From: an uncultured Gemmatimonadota bacterium
Lineage (GTDB): Bacteria; Latescibacterota; UBA2968; UBA8231
Direction of reading: 5' to 3'
Length of the DNA stretch: 48,234 nt
Assembly: GCA_903893785.1 (NCBI GenBank)
Contig: CAITNQ010000387.1
Location: forward strand, 1 to 48,234
The position numbers were made by a program, and so were the translations under genes. Of this stretch, positions 32,431 to 40,402 are shown piece after piece (positions within the stretch are counted from its first letter, which is position 1; every line of letters begins with the position of its first letter). The notes beneath the pieces are model-generated. The model was not told the origin of the DNA. It searched no databases and worked only from the letters and a program-made list of their open reading frames with translations.

Positions 32431-32858
32431 GCAACGGGGGGACCGAGGCCGTGAAGAACGCGGCGAGGAGTGTAGTGCAGGGCGCGGCCAGGGCCGGGGC
32501 GTTTTCGCTGGCTCGGCTGCGGCAACTGATGGGACGCAACACGGGCCGGGCATCGGCCGACAGCGCGTCGGAGGTGTTGGCCGCGTCCGAGGCGGCCGCC
32601 GCGTCGACGGACAGCGTGGCGCGACGCAACGCCCGTCGGCGCGAGGCCACCCGCCGATGGCGGAACGCCCATCCAGACAGGGTGCGAGAGCATAGCCGTC
32701 GGTGGCGGGCAGCCCATCCCGACCAGGCGCGGGAGTGCAGTCGTCGGTGGCGGGCTGCCAATGCAGACAAGGTCCAGCAGTATGAGCGCATCCGGCGCCA
32801 GCGGCGCGCCGGCATCTTCGTCGACCGAGCGCGAGAGACGCAGGAGGACGCGACATGA
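32427..32858 (+). CDS. Arg/Trp tandem-repeat protein
   Basis: The 143-residue frame starts by ATGA overlap at 32427. The N-terminal 75 residues are Ala/Ser-rich. From about residue 75 three tandem repeats follow with the scheme RRWRxAHPDxxREHS (RRWRNAHPDRVREHS, RRWRAAHPDQARECS, RRWRAANADKVQQYE), each 15-16 residues, all strongly basic. Similar RxxWRxxNPEK repeats are common in phage proteins and often accompany nucleic-acid binding. Function unknown; a DNA- or RNA-binding rod is inferred. Confidence 0.65.
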   Translation: MSNGGTEAVKNAARSVVQGAARAGAFSLARLRQLMGRNTGRASADSASEVLAASEAAAASTDSVARRNARRREATRRWRNAHPDRVREHSRRWRAAHPDQARECSRRWRAANADKVQQYERIRRQRRAGIFVDRARETQEDAT

Positions 32859-33448
32859 GCACCGCATTGAGGTTACCCGAAGGCCCGTTTCCGGTGCCGC
32901 AGCACCAGCCCGAGTTGAGCGACTGGATGTGGCTGCTGGATGACGACGAGCGTGACCGCGAGAGTGCCGCCGACGAATACCTCGACGGTGTGCATGTCCC
33001 GGCCCCCAACATCGACTGCGCCGCGTTGGCCGAGCGGCATCTGTACCAGGTGCGTTTGATCCGCCGTGAGCTCGACGAGATCGAGGCCCAGGCGACGGCC
33101 ATGCACGACCGCATCACGGCCTGGGCGAAGCGGCGTCGCGAACGCCTCGAACGTCGCGAAGCGTGGCACAAGGGCGGGTTGATGGCCTACATGGTCTGGT
33201 GCGGCAGGAAGACCCTGGACATGGTCAACGGTACGCTGCGGGTGGTCGCCGGGCGCGAACGCATCGAGGTCCTCGACCTGGACGCGTTCCTGGCCGCGGC
33301 CCCTGAGCAGTTCGTGCGGACGGTGCGCGAGCCCGACAAGACGGCGTTGAAGCGCCATCTGCGCGCCACCGGGGAACTGTTGCCGGGGACCGACGTGGTG
33401 CGAGGCGACGACCACCTGAGTTGCACCTTCGACGCGAAGACCGACTGA
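32855..33448 (+). CDS. Gp157/Gam-like DNA-end or replication accessory protein
   Basis: The 197-residue protein overlaps the previous gene by four bases (ATGA). A long central helix (RHLYQVRLIRRELDEIEAQATAMHDRITAWAKRRRERLERRE) is followed by a beta-rich C-terminal segment (GTLRVVAGRERIEVLD, AAPEQFVRTVREPDKTALKRHL, TGELLPGTDVV). This helix-then-strand pattern with PE-F-R-V and DK-A-LK-L motifs is that of the Siphovirus Gp157 and Mu Gam families, which bind DNA ends. Its place in the replication operon fits. Confidence 0.75.
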   Translation: MSTALRLPEGPFPVPQHQPELSDWMWLLDDDERDRESAADEYLDGVHVPAPNIDCAALAERHLYQVRLIRRELDEIEAQATAMHDRITAWAKRRRERLERREAWHKGGLMAYMVWCGRKTLDMVNGTLRVVAGRERIEVLDLDAFLAAAPEQFVRTVREPDKTALKRHLRATGELLPGTDVVRGDDHLSCTFDAKTD

Positions 33449-33514
33449 CGGCACACGCGTTGGGCCCGGGCGTCGACCGGGGCGCTCGGGCCACCCAGGA
33501 CGAAGGAGACAAGC

Positions 33515-34396
33515 ATGCCGGACCCTCGACCGACACCGCCCCCAGGTGCGCTGCCGCCGCTAACGCGCGACGAGGAGGCGCAGCTGCTGACCGACTACAC
33601 GCAGCATGGCCAGATGGGCGCTCTTGACCGGCTGGTGCGCGCCAACCTGCGCTTCGTGTGCGCGGTGGCGTGCCAGCACACCGGACGTGGCCTGAGCCTC
33701 CAGGAGCTGATCAGCGCGGGTTGCTTGGGGCTGATCCGCGCCATCGACGAGCATGACCCGGCCAACGGAACCCGGCTGGTCTCGTTCGCCGCGTGGTGGA
33801 TCCGGAAGGAGATCCGCCTGGCGCTGGCCACTGAGGTGACCAACGTGCGCCTGCCCGCCAACGCGATTGCCGATCGGCGGCGGGTCAGGCGCCATCACGC
33901 GCGGCTGCAGCAGGCCTTGGGCGAGGCGGTTGACCTGGTGGACGCCGTGGCGATCGCGGTGGCGGAGGGGGTGCTCGCCGGCAAACCGGCGGACTGGGCG
34001 GAGTATGCCTTCGCCACTGAGAGCAGCCTGGACGCGCCGGCGGACGCCGACGACCCAGGTGGCCCGACCCAACTCGACAGCCTGCCGGCCCCGGCTGACG
34101 AAGACGAGGGGGCGTTGGTGTGTGCCGAGATGCGGGCGTCGGTGCGCGAGCTGGTGGCATCGCTGGAACCGCCGCTGCGGGTGGTCGTCGAGATGCACTT
34201 CGGTATCGGCCGTCCGGCGGTCGGGCTGACCCAAATCGGCGCCCAGATCGGTGTCTCGCGGATGCGGGCGCGACAACTGTGCCACCAAGCCTTGGACCAG
34301 ATGCGGGCCGACCTGCTCCGGCAACGGTCGGGACCGGCGTCGCGCCTGGTCGAGATGCTGGAACTGACCACACCCTCAACGGCGGAGGCCGCCTGA
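33515..34396 (+). CDS. Phage-encoded sigma-70 family factor
   Basis: The 293-residue protein starts at ATG 33515 after AAGGAG. Region 2 is clear: RLVRANLRFVCAVACQHTG, LQELISAGCLGLIRAIDEHDP, then RLVSFAAWWIRKEIRLALA (about residues 40-110), with the -10 recognition stretch at AAWWIRKEIR. Region 4 lies near 205-270: VSRMRARQLCHQALDQMRADL preceded by HFGIG-x-x-x-VGLTQIGAQIG. The region 3 span is short and Pro/Asp-rich. It resembles RpoD/RpoH-type factors, not ECF. It may redirect RNA polymerase to late promoters or substitute for the host factor. Confidence 0.85.
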   Translation: MPDPRPTPPPGALPPLTRDEEAQLLTDYTQHGQMGALDRLVRANLRFVCAVACQHTGRGLSLQELISAGCLGLIRAIDEHDPANGTRLVSFAAWWIRKEIRLALATEVTNVRLPANAIADRRRVRRHHARLQQALGEAVDLVDAVAIAVAEGVLAGKPADWAEYAFATESSLDAPADADDPGGPTQLDSLPAPADEDEGALVCAEMRASVRELVASLEPPLRVVVEMHFGIGRPAVGLTQIGAQIGVSRMRARQLCHQALDQMRADLLRQRSGPASRLVEMLELTTPSTAEAA

Positions 34397-34397
34397 A

Positions 34398-34793
34398 ATG
34401 CCACGACGCAACGAGAACCGTATCGCTGAAGTTCAGGCCGCGCGCCAGCTGCCCAAGATCGGCATGTCGATCGAGGAAGCCGCGTGGTCCCTCGGAGTCG
34501 ACCGCTCGACCATCGACCGCCTGCTGTGCGACGGCGAACTGCCCTACACCCGGGTCCGGTCGAAGCCGGTGATAGATCCCGACGACCTCACGGCCATGAT
34601 GAAGCGCCACAAAGTGCGACGCAACTCAGACCCTGGTTTCGGCCGCCGGGGCCAGGACGGCGAAGGGACGGTTACCGAAGCAATGACCATGCCTGGGGCC
34701 TCAGGCATGATCCCGCCGCTGGCACCGCAAAAAAACGCAGTGGTCAAAAATCGGTCAAAAACGCCTGTTCCGGCCCTTTTCGACGCTGTGTGA
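34398..34793 (+). CDS. Excisionase-like HTH protein
   Basis: ATG 34398 follows the sigma gene stop by one base, with GGAGG nine bases before. Residues about 15-75 form a MerR/excisionase-type winged HTH (MSIEEAAWSLGVDRSTIDRLLCDGELPYTRVRSKPVIDPDDLTAMMKRH). The last 50 residues look disordered. It is the last phage gene, about 30 bp from the tRNA, where a recombination directionality factor is expected. No integrase gene lies beside it. A plain transcription regulator is the alternative. Confidence 0.65.
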   Translation: MPRRNENRIAEVQAARQLPKIGMSIEEAAWSLGVDRSTIDRLLCDGELPYTRVRSKPVIDPDDLTAMMKRHKVRRNSDPGFGRRGQDGEGTVTEAMTMPGASGMIPPLAPQKNAVVKNRSKTPVPALFDAV

Positions 34794-34821
34794 AACACCA
34801 CGTAAGTCGTTGTGGCAGTAA

Positions 34822-34898
34822 TGGTGGGCCCAGTAGGACTTGAACCTACGACCAACGGATTATGAGTCCGCCGCTCTGACCAACTGAGCTATGGGCCC
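34822..34898 (-). tRNA. tRNA with anticodon CAT (probably Ile2); candidate attachment site
   Basis: The reverse complement folds as a 77-base tRNA with encoded CCA. Acceptor stem GGGCCCA pairs with TGGGCCC, the D arm reads AGCTCAGTTGGTCAGAGC, the anticodon loop CTCATAA lies in a GGA/TCC-closed stem, and the T arm has GTAGG-TTCAAGT-CCTAC. CAT could read Met or, once lysidine-modified by TilS, Ile AUA. Acceptor pairs C4-G69 and C5-G68, used by TilS, and the variable region favour Ile2. The prophage borders its 3' end, the usual target of tyrosine integrases. Confidence 0.92.
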
Positions 34899-35111
34899 CA
34901 AACTGGGGGAGGCTGCCTTGATGGCCCGCACGCGCTTGCTGCCTGCGGCGCTGACCTGCCTTGGGCGTGGGCAACGAGTCCGCCGCGGTTCCGCACTACC
35001 GGCCGGGACACGCTCGGCGATCGGTTGCGGCTCAACAGCTTGGGTAACGTGCCGCGCGGCATGCCCGGTCTGCCCCTTCGCCCTTTGAAGGTAGGCCACG
35101 CGGGCCCCGGG

Positions 35112-36914
35112 TCAAGGTGCCGGCTCGGGCAGCAGGGCCCGGCGTTCCTTGACCAAGCGGTCGATCTCGGCCGCGGTCTCCACCATGCCGGCCTCGTCGC
35201 CGGCAGCCGCTGCCTGCCGCTGCCGATCGCGGGCCCGCTCGATCTGGCGCGTCAGCGACTCCCGCTGGAAGTGCCGGCAGTAGTCCTGCCACTGGGCATC
35301 GACCTGGTCCGGGTCAAAGCCCTGCATGGTGCACTGGGTTACCAGGCGGGCCAGGCTGGCGTCCTCCAGCTCGGTGACCAGGCGGGCCGGGTCCACGATC
35401 CCAGGCGCATCCGCGTGGCTGAGCAGGAGCGTCAGCAGGGCGCGGCAGTTGGCGTGGGTCAGGGACTCGACGGGCAGGGCGGCCGCGGTGGCCGCCAGCA
35501 GGCGCGGGTGGTTGAGCAAGATGCCCAGGAAGGCCACTTCAGCGGCCGGCGGCGGGGGGGCGCTGGCCGTGGCCGGGGGGGCGTCGGCGTCGTTCCGGGG
35601 CAGCGGTCGCCCGGGCCGACGCTGCGCCTGCTGCATGGACTGGCGCATCGCGCTTTCGTCCACCCCCAGGCGCTGGGCGGCTTCGCGCAGCAGCAGATCG
35701 CGTCGCACCGGGTCGGCCGTGCGCGTCAGCAGCGGCCGCAGCGACTCCAGTGCCTGGCCCTTGCCCGCCGCGGTGCCCAGATCGTGCTGTTGCCGTAGGC
35801 GCTGGACCAGGAACTCGAGGACGGGCGCGGCTTCGGCCAGCAACTGGTTGAGGCCCTGAACACCCCGCTCGCGCACGTACGAGTCAGGGTCGTGCTCCTC
35901 GGGCAAGACGACCACGCGGACCTCGAGCCCGGCGGCCAGGGCCGCCTCGGCCCCGCGCACGGCAGCCTGTGTCCCGGCCGCGTCGCCGTCAAAGACCAGC
36001 AGGACCTCGCGCGCATAGCGTCCCAGCAGGCGGCACTGGTCATCGGTCAGGGCGGTCCCGGACGAGGCCACCACGTGCTCGACGCCGGCTTGGGACAGGC
36101 TGATCAGATCCATGTACCCTTCGACCACCAGGGCCCGACCTTGGCGGCGAATGGGCTCACGTGCCTGATCCAGGCCGTAGAGAACCGATCCTTTATGGTA
36201 TATGGGGGTTTCCGGCGAGTTCAGGTATTTCGGGTCTTGGTCGGCCTGCAGCGCCCGGGCGCCGAACGCAATGGTGCGGCCGGTCAGGTTGGCGATGGGG
36301 AAGGTGACCCGGTCGCGGAAGCGGTCGTAGTGCCCATTGCCGGTGCGGCGCGGCAAGGCCAGACCCGCCTTCTCCAGCACCTGGGCACTTAGGCCGCGGC
36401 GGCGGGCAACCTGGATCAAGCCGTCCCAGGCCGAGGGCGCGTACCCCAGGCCGAAGCGCGCGATTACGTCCTCGTCCAGGCCGCGCCGTCGCAGATAACT
36501 CAGCCCGTTGTGCCCTTGGGGATCGCTCGTCAGCAGGTGCTGAAAGTACTTGCGGGCCAGTTCGTTGGCCCGGAACAGGGCGTCGTTCTCGGCGACCGCG
36601 GCCGACGGTGCCTCGTGTTCCGGCAACCGGATACCGGCGCGCTCGGCCAGGTACGTGACTGCTTCGGTGAAACTGACCCGGTCAACTTCCTGGACGAAGC
36701 GGAACACGTTGCCGCCGGCGTTGCAGCCGAAGCAGTGGTATATCTGCCGCTCGGTATTGACGCTGAACGAAGGGGTATCTTCTTTGTGGAAGGGACACAG
36801 GCCGAAGTAGTTGGCGCTCCCCCGGCGGACCAGCTGCACGTGTTGCCCCACCACCTCGACAATGTCGCTGGCGGTGCGCACCTGCTCGACGATGTCATCG
36901 GGTATGCGGGGCAT
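35112..36914 (-). CDS. dnaG: DNA primase
   Basis: The 600-residue protein opens MPRIPDDIVEQVRTASDIVEVVG and has the zinc-binding CPFH...CFGC (C40, H43, C61, C64). The catalytic core follows (RFGLGYAPSAWDGLI, GRTIAFGARAL, SGTALTDDQCRLLGRY) with TOPRIM residues in VVEGYMDLI and VFDGDAAGTQ. The C-terminal 150 residues are helical, the helicase-binding part. In many bacteria rpoD lies directly downstream; here the tRNA and prophage do. It starts at ATG 36914 with no strong ribosome site. Confidence 0.96.
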   Translation of the reverse strand: MPRIPDDIVEQVRTASDIVEVVGQHVQLVRRGSANYFGLCPFHKEDTPSFSVNTERQIYHCFGCNAGGNVFRFVQEVDRVSFTEAVTYLAERAGIRLPEHEAPSAAVAENDALFRANELARKYFQHLLTSDPQGHNGLSYLRRRGLDEDVIARFGLGYAPSAWDGLIQVARRRGLSAQVLEKAGLALPRRTGNGHYDRFRDRVTFPIANLTGRTIAFGARALQADQDPKYLNSPETPIYHKGSVLYGLDQAREPIRRQGRALVVEGYMDLISLSQAGVEHVVASSGTALTDDQCRLLGRYAREVLLVFDGDAAGTQAAVRGAEAALAAGLEVRVVVLPEEHDPDSYVRERGVQGLNQLLAEAAPVLEFLVQRLRQQHDLGTAAGKGQALESLRPLLTRTADPVRRDLLLREAAQRLGVDESAMRQSMQQAQRRPGRPLPRNDADAPPATASAPPPPAAEVAFLGILLNHPRLLAATAAALPVESLTHANCRALLTLLLSHADAPGIVDPARLVTELEDASLARLVTQCTMQGFDPDQVDAQWQDYCRHFQRESLTRQIERARDRQRQAAAAGDEAGMVETAAEIDRLVKERRALLPEPAP

Positions 36915-37101
36915 GGGCTGGGCGGCGATCGCGGCTGGGGGATAACGGGCGCCGGGGGCCGCAGCCCGGAGTCCCAGGTGGCGGCGCGGCCACCGCGGCC
37001 GTGGTTATGGCGGCCAAGGTACCCGCCGGCCGGCTGCTGGTCAAGGCTGGCGCCGAGGTGCCTGGGGCCGTTGGCGGCCCCCCGCAAACCGAAGAATTCG
37101 C

Positions 37102-37129
37102 TTGACTTGACTTGCCGATATCCTAAATT
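37102..37129 (+). promoter_or_regulatory. Promoter of the first dockerin-like gene
   Basis: TTGACT (37102-37107), 16-base spacer, TAAATT (37124-37129). A second TTGACT starts at 37107. The leader runs about 195 bases to the ATG at 37330. The remainder of 36915-37329 holds no gene; its left part is the GC-rich upstream side of dnaG on the other strand. Confidence 0.6.
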
Positions 37130-37329
37130 TGCGTGGGTTTTACGCCCTGATTCGTGCTTTCTGCCTTCTCGTTCCGGGGCGTCTGTCGTCGTCCCTGCTT
37201 TTTCGTTGTTCTCTGCCTTACCCGATCTCGCGTCTTAGGCGGATTTAGCGAAGTGCGCCGTTATGCGCCGGAACGCTCCCCCAGGCTCCCAGGGAGGGGC
37301 TCCGTTAGCTGCTGAGGAGGAAATGGGAA

Positions 37330-38730
37330 ATGTCGAGAAGTAAGAGGAGTGTTCTGGCAGGCTTGACCCTGGTGGGTCTGAGTCTCCTGGCTGTGGGCGC
37401 CGCAGGCGCGCAGTCGGTCAGGTCAGGCTTGGCTGCCGGCACCGACGACCGCGCCCCCAACGCTGTCACGGGTTTGGTTACCGACGTGGATCTGGCCGGT
37501 CCGAGCATTACCCTGACGTGGAATCTCTCCGTCAGCGACAAGGTTCGGCAGCAGCCCACCAGCACCGATTTCACCTCCTACGGGGTGTTCAGCCGCGTTA
37601 ACGATGTCGCCGGGTACCAGGTCTGGCGCGCTGCCTTCGGTGGTTCCCTCGAACTGGTGACCACGGTGGCTGCCGGTGTCGGGCGTTACACTGACGCCAC
37701 AGTGGTCAGTGGCACCACGTATACGTACCAGGTCAAAGCCGTTGACAAGGCCGGCAACGCCTCCAGTGCCGTGACGTCCGAGCCCCTTAGCCTGGGTCCG
37801 CCGCCGGTCATTTCAGTGACCCCGCCGGCTGCCATGGTCGAGAGCCTGTTGCGTTTTGGCGAGGTCGCCTCCGGCCGGGGCGCCAGCGCCCGTTTCTCGG
37901 TCAACAACCTGGCCGTGGTCGAGGACGCCGCTGCCCTTCGGGTCACGATCGCCGTTACCGGTGCCGGTTTCGCCAGCGACCGGGCTACCCTGAGCATCGC
38001 CAAGGGCGCTGCCGATACCTTCACGGTCAGCTTCAGCGCCACGGCCCCGCAGAACCTGAACGGCAACTACACCGGCACCCTGACCCTGAGCACCAACGAT
38101 CCGGTCAATCGGTCCATCACCTATGGCTTGACCGCGACGGTCACCGGCGGCCCGGTTGCGGTCGTGAACCTGAGTGCCTCGCAGATCAACTTCGGCGCCA
38201 GCAAAGTTGACAGTGCGGTGTCGCGCACCCTGACCATCAGCAATGCCGGCGAACTGGCATTGACGGGCAATGTGAGCTTCACCGGTTCGGCCGAGTTCTC
38301 GGTTGCCGGGACCGGTGCCATTTCGCTCGCCGCGAACGGGTCAGCCGACGTGGTCGTTACGTTCACGCCGACGGCTGAGGCCGCTAACTACATTGGCCTC
38401 ATCACCATCACGAGCAACGACGCCACCCAACCGGCGGTCACCGTGGCCGTGGCCGGTTCCGGGCGCAGTGCGGTTCCCATCTTGATCGATCCGGTCACCG
38501 GCACCGAGATCAAGGGTGACTGGAGCGGCGGCGAGGGGACGCCGGACGGCAAGATCGACTTCGACGACTTCTTCGTCTTCGCCGATCACTTTGGCGAGAC
38601 GGCTCCGTCAGGCGCTGCCAATGCCATCTTCGACATCAGTGGCCCGGACGGCGTGCCCGACGGCAAGATCGATTTCGACGACTTCTTCGCCTTTGCTGAC
38701 TTCTTCGGGAAAACTGGCGTGTACCAGTAA
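37330..38730 (+). CDS. Secreted protein with Ig-like/ASPM-type domains and dockerin-like repeats
   Basis: ATG 37330 follows AGGAGG and gives 466 residues. A signal peptide (SVLAGLTLVGLSLLAVGAAGA) is followed by a fibronectin III-like domain (about 38-155: SITLTWNLSVSD, GYQVWRAAF, YTYQVKAVDKAGN). Two choice-of-anchor D/ASPM-like beta domains follow (LRFGEVASGRGASARF, INFGASKVDSAVSRTLTISN). The end carries two EF-hand-like dockerin repeats, DGKIDFDDFFVFADHFG and DGKIDFDDFFAFADFFG, each offering Asp ligands for Ca2+. Such repeats in FCB-group genomes mark surface or secreted proteins rather than true cellulosomes. No catalytic domain is present. Confidence 0.85.
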   Translation: MSRSKRSVLAGLTLVGLSLLAVGAAGAQSVRSGLAAGTDDRAPNAVTGLVTDVDLAGPSITLTWNLSVSDKVRQQPTSTDFTSYGVFSRVNDVAGYQVWRAAFGGSLELVTTVAAGVGRYTDATVVSGTTYTYQVKAVDKAGNASSAVTSEPLSLGPPPVISVTPPAAMVESLLRFGEVASGRGASARFSVNNLAVVEDAAALRVTIAVTGAGFASDRATLSIAKGAADTFTVSFSATAPQNLNGNYTGTLTLSTNDPVNRSITYGLTATVTGGPVAVVNLSASQINFGASKVDSAVSRTLTISNAGELALTGNVSFTGSAEFSVAGTGAISLAANGSADVVVTFTPTAEAANYIGLITITSNDATQPAVTVAVAGSGRSAVPILIDPVTGTEIKGDWSGGEGTPDGKIDFDDFFVFADHFGETAPSGAANAIFDISGPDGVPDGKIDFDDFFAFADFFGKTGVYQ

Positions 38731-38766
38731 GCTCGGCGAGCCGACCTGAAGGCCGGGTCTACCAAC

Positions 38767-38795
38767 GCGGCGCGGTCCCTGTGGGGCCGCGCCGC
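38767..38795 (+). terminator. Terminator hairpin after the first dockerin-like gene
   Basis: GCGGCGCGGTCCC (38767-38779) pairs with GGGGCCGCGCCGC (38783-38795) over a 3-base loop, one T-G wobble, followed by TGTCTGTTCT. The very stable stem and T-containing tail 37 bases after the stop support an intrinsic terminator. Confidence 0.7.
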
Positions 38796-38964
38796 TGTCT
38801 GTTCTGCCACGCCGGCGCAGGTCATCCGCTGTCCGGGCTGCCACGGTCCCCCTTATCCATGGCCACTGGCCCCGAACCCGTCCCTGCTCAAACGCCGTGG
38901 CGCGTGCACGCGGGCCCTTCCGGGAGCTGGCCGCCACGTGCCTCCCGCCCCGTGCGCGGCGTCT

Positions 38965-39083
38965 GCACGCCGGATTGCCCGCCAAGTGGGCGTCTGCGCA
39001 CACCGGCAGCCGCTGGCCACCCGCTGCTTACCGCCACTGCTCACCGGGTGCATGCCGGGTTGCCTGCCAGTTGGGCGTCCGCG
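38965..39083. repeat. Two imperfect 34-bp direct repeats in an intergenic region
   Basis: Segments 38965-38998 and 39050-39083 share 28 of 34 positions, both reading GC-YGCCGG-TTGCC, then TGGGCGTC-GCG. The region from 38796 to 39160 has no convincing gene on either strand despite long open frames, which come from its GC bias. Function unknown. Confidence 0.4.
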
Positions 39084-39160
39084 AGTTGCGTTGGGCGGCC
39101 CGGCGGCGCCCAAGGCTTGGGCCGGTGGCTGCGCCCGGTCTTCGGCTCGTGGCAGTCCGC

Positions 39161-39189
39161 TTGACCCTGCGCACCGACCCCGGTACATT
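39161..39189 (+). promoter_or_regulatory. Promoter of the second dockerin-like gene
   Basis: TTGACC (39161-39166), 17-base spacer, TACATT (39184-39189), 47 bases before the ATG at 39237. Spacing and match are good for a housekeeping sigma factor. Confidence 0.7.
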
Positions 39190-39236
39190 GACGGCATTGT
39201 GCCCCTCCGGCCCCCCATCTTTTTGAGGAGTCTTCC

Positions 39237-40286
39237 ATGAGACGGCTATCCAGCATCCTCAGCGCCGCCGCGCTGACCGTGGCAGTCTTCGGCAGTACGG
39301 CCCATGCGCTGGTCATCTCGGAGTCTGTGGGGGCGGTCGACAATCTGGCCCCGGCGCCTGTGACCCAGCTCAAGGCGCTGGAGGCGGGTACTGGCACAAC
39401 CCGCTCCGTGGTGCTCACCTGGGTGCCCTCGGTGGACGACGCGGTCACGTTCGCCAACTTCGGCAGTGGCTACTACCCGCGTGGCGGTGTTGACGGTTAC
39501 CGGGTCTACCGCGCGGCGGGCGCGACAGGGCAGCCCGTACTCCTGGCTACCCTCAGTTCGGGCGTGAACACGTACACAGATGCCACGGTCGAGCGCGGGC
39601 AGTCATACGTTTACTCGGTCAACCCCTTCGACACGGCCAACGAGACCCTCTACGCGCCGTTGGCAGCCAGCGCTGCGGATCTGGCCCGCATCGTAATCGT
39701 CAGCAGTGGCATCCCGCCGGTCCGGCTCCGCCTCACCCTCAGCTACGTGCTGGACCTGACCAACGGGCCCGCGATCACCCAGTTCACGCAGCGTTTCATT
39801 GCCGATCTGGCCTCCGCTTTGGGGATCTCCGCCAGCCGCATCACTGTGAACCAGATCCTGCAGGGCAGTACCATCGTCGAGTTCACCATCGCCGAACCGC
39901 CCAGTTCGTCGAGCGAGCCATCCTCCAGCGCCGTTGCCACGGCCCTGAGCAACCTGGCCAAGTCGCCCAGCGATCCCTTTGCCAACTTGGGCACTATTCT
40001 GTCACTGGCCAACGTGTCGGGGTCCACCAGCACGCCCCTGGTCGTCAAGCCCTTGGGCACGGACGGGCGGCCGGTCCTGGGCTGGTTCACGCGTCAGGGG
40101 ACCTCGGTGGGATTCGAGGACTTCTTCCTTTTTGCCGACCATTTCGGTCTGCAGCAGGGGAGCACCACGTTCGACTCACGCTACGATCTGATCGCGGACG
40201 GCAAAATCGACTTCCTGGACTTCTTCCGTTTCGCTGATGACTTCGGTCGCACCATTGTCAACGCTGCCCAGGTCGTGGGCAACTGA
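39237..40286 (+). CDS. Secreted protein with FnIII-like, SEA-like and dockerin-like parts
   Basis: The 349-residue protein starts at ATG 39237, six bases after GAGGAG. A signal peptide (MRRLSSILSAAALTVAVFG) is followed by an FnIII-like domain (SVVLTWVPSVDD, GYRVYRAAGATG, YVYSVNPFDTAN). Residues about 160-215 (LRLTLSYVLDLTNG, RFIADLASALGISASRITVNQ, GSTIVEFTI) look like a SEA-type ferredoxin-like domain. A Ser-rich linker leads to two dockerin-like repeats, GFEDFFLFADHFG and DGKIDFLDFFRFADDFG; the first lacks the usual Asp-x-Asp start. It resembles the previous gene in design but not in its middle. Confidence 0.8.
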   Translation: MRRLSSILSAAALTVAVFGSTAHALVISESVGAVDNLAPAPVTQLKALEAGTGTTRSVVLTWVPSVDDAVTFANFGSGYYPRGGVDGYRVYRAAGATGQPVLLATLSSGVNTYTDATVERGQSYVYSVNPFDTANETLYAPLAASAADLARIVIVSSGIPPVRLRLTLSYVLDLTNGPAITQFTQRFIADLASALGISASRITVNQILQGSTIVEFTIAEPPSSSSEPSSSAVATALSNLAKSPSDPFANLGTILSLANVSGSTSTPLVVKPLGTDGRPVLGWFTRQGTSVGFEDFFLFADHFGLQQGSTTFDSRYDLIADGKIDFLDFFRFADDFGRTIVNAAQVVGN

Positions 40287-40373
40287 ACCACAGCCTTCCT
40301 GCCCGTCGCGACGTGGACGCGGTTCGGCGTGCCCGGCCGCGTTCACCTTCGCAGGGGCTGGCCAGAACAGCCC

Positions 40374-40402
40374 TTGACATACGGGTAGTTTCCCCGTACT
40401 TT
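40374..40402 (+). promoter_or_regulatory. rho promoter with palindrome in the spacer
   Basis: TTGACA (40374-40379), 17-base spacer, TACTTT (40397-40402). The spacer holds TACGGG-N7-CCCGTA (40380-40398), a symmetric element that could bind a repressor. The start codon used for rho is about 440 bases downstream, so the mRNA has a long leader, as in other bacteria where Rho controls its own gene. No other gene is seen in 40287-40847. Confidence 0.7.

Larger units (their letters stand above)
1..34821. mobile_element. Lambda-like siphovirus prophage (left end outside window)
   Basis: A leftward late arm (lysis, terminase, head, tail, fibres) and a rightward replication arm diverge from a control region at about 25.6-28.1 kb, as in temperate siphoviruses. 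The head gene order is that of lambda: small terminase, large terminase, gpW, portal, protease/scaffold, decoration, capsid. The right end is placed at the 3' end of the tRNA at 34822-34898, because phage genes stop about 30 bp from it and host dnaG lies beyond. The left end is not seen: no copy of the tRNA 3' segment was found in bases 1-750 and no integrase gene is present. The phage arm is probably functional, since no structural gene in it is visibly broken. Confidence 0.9.
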
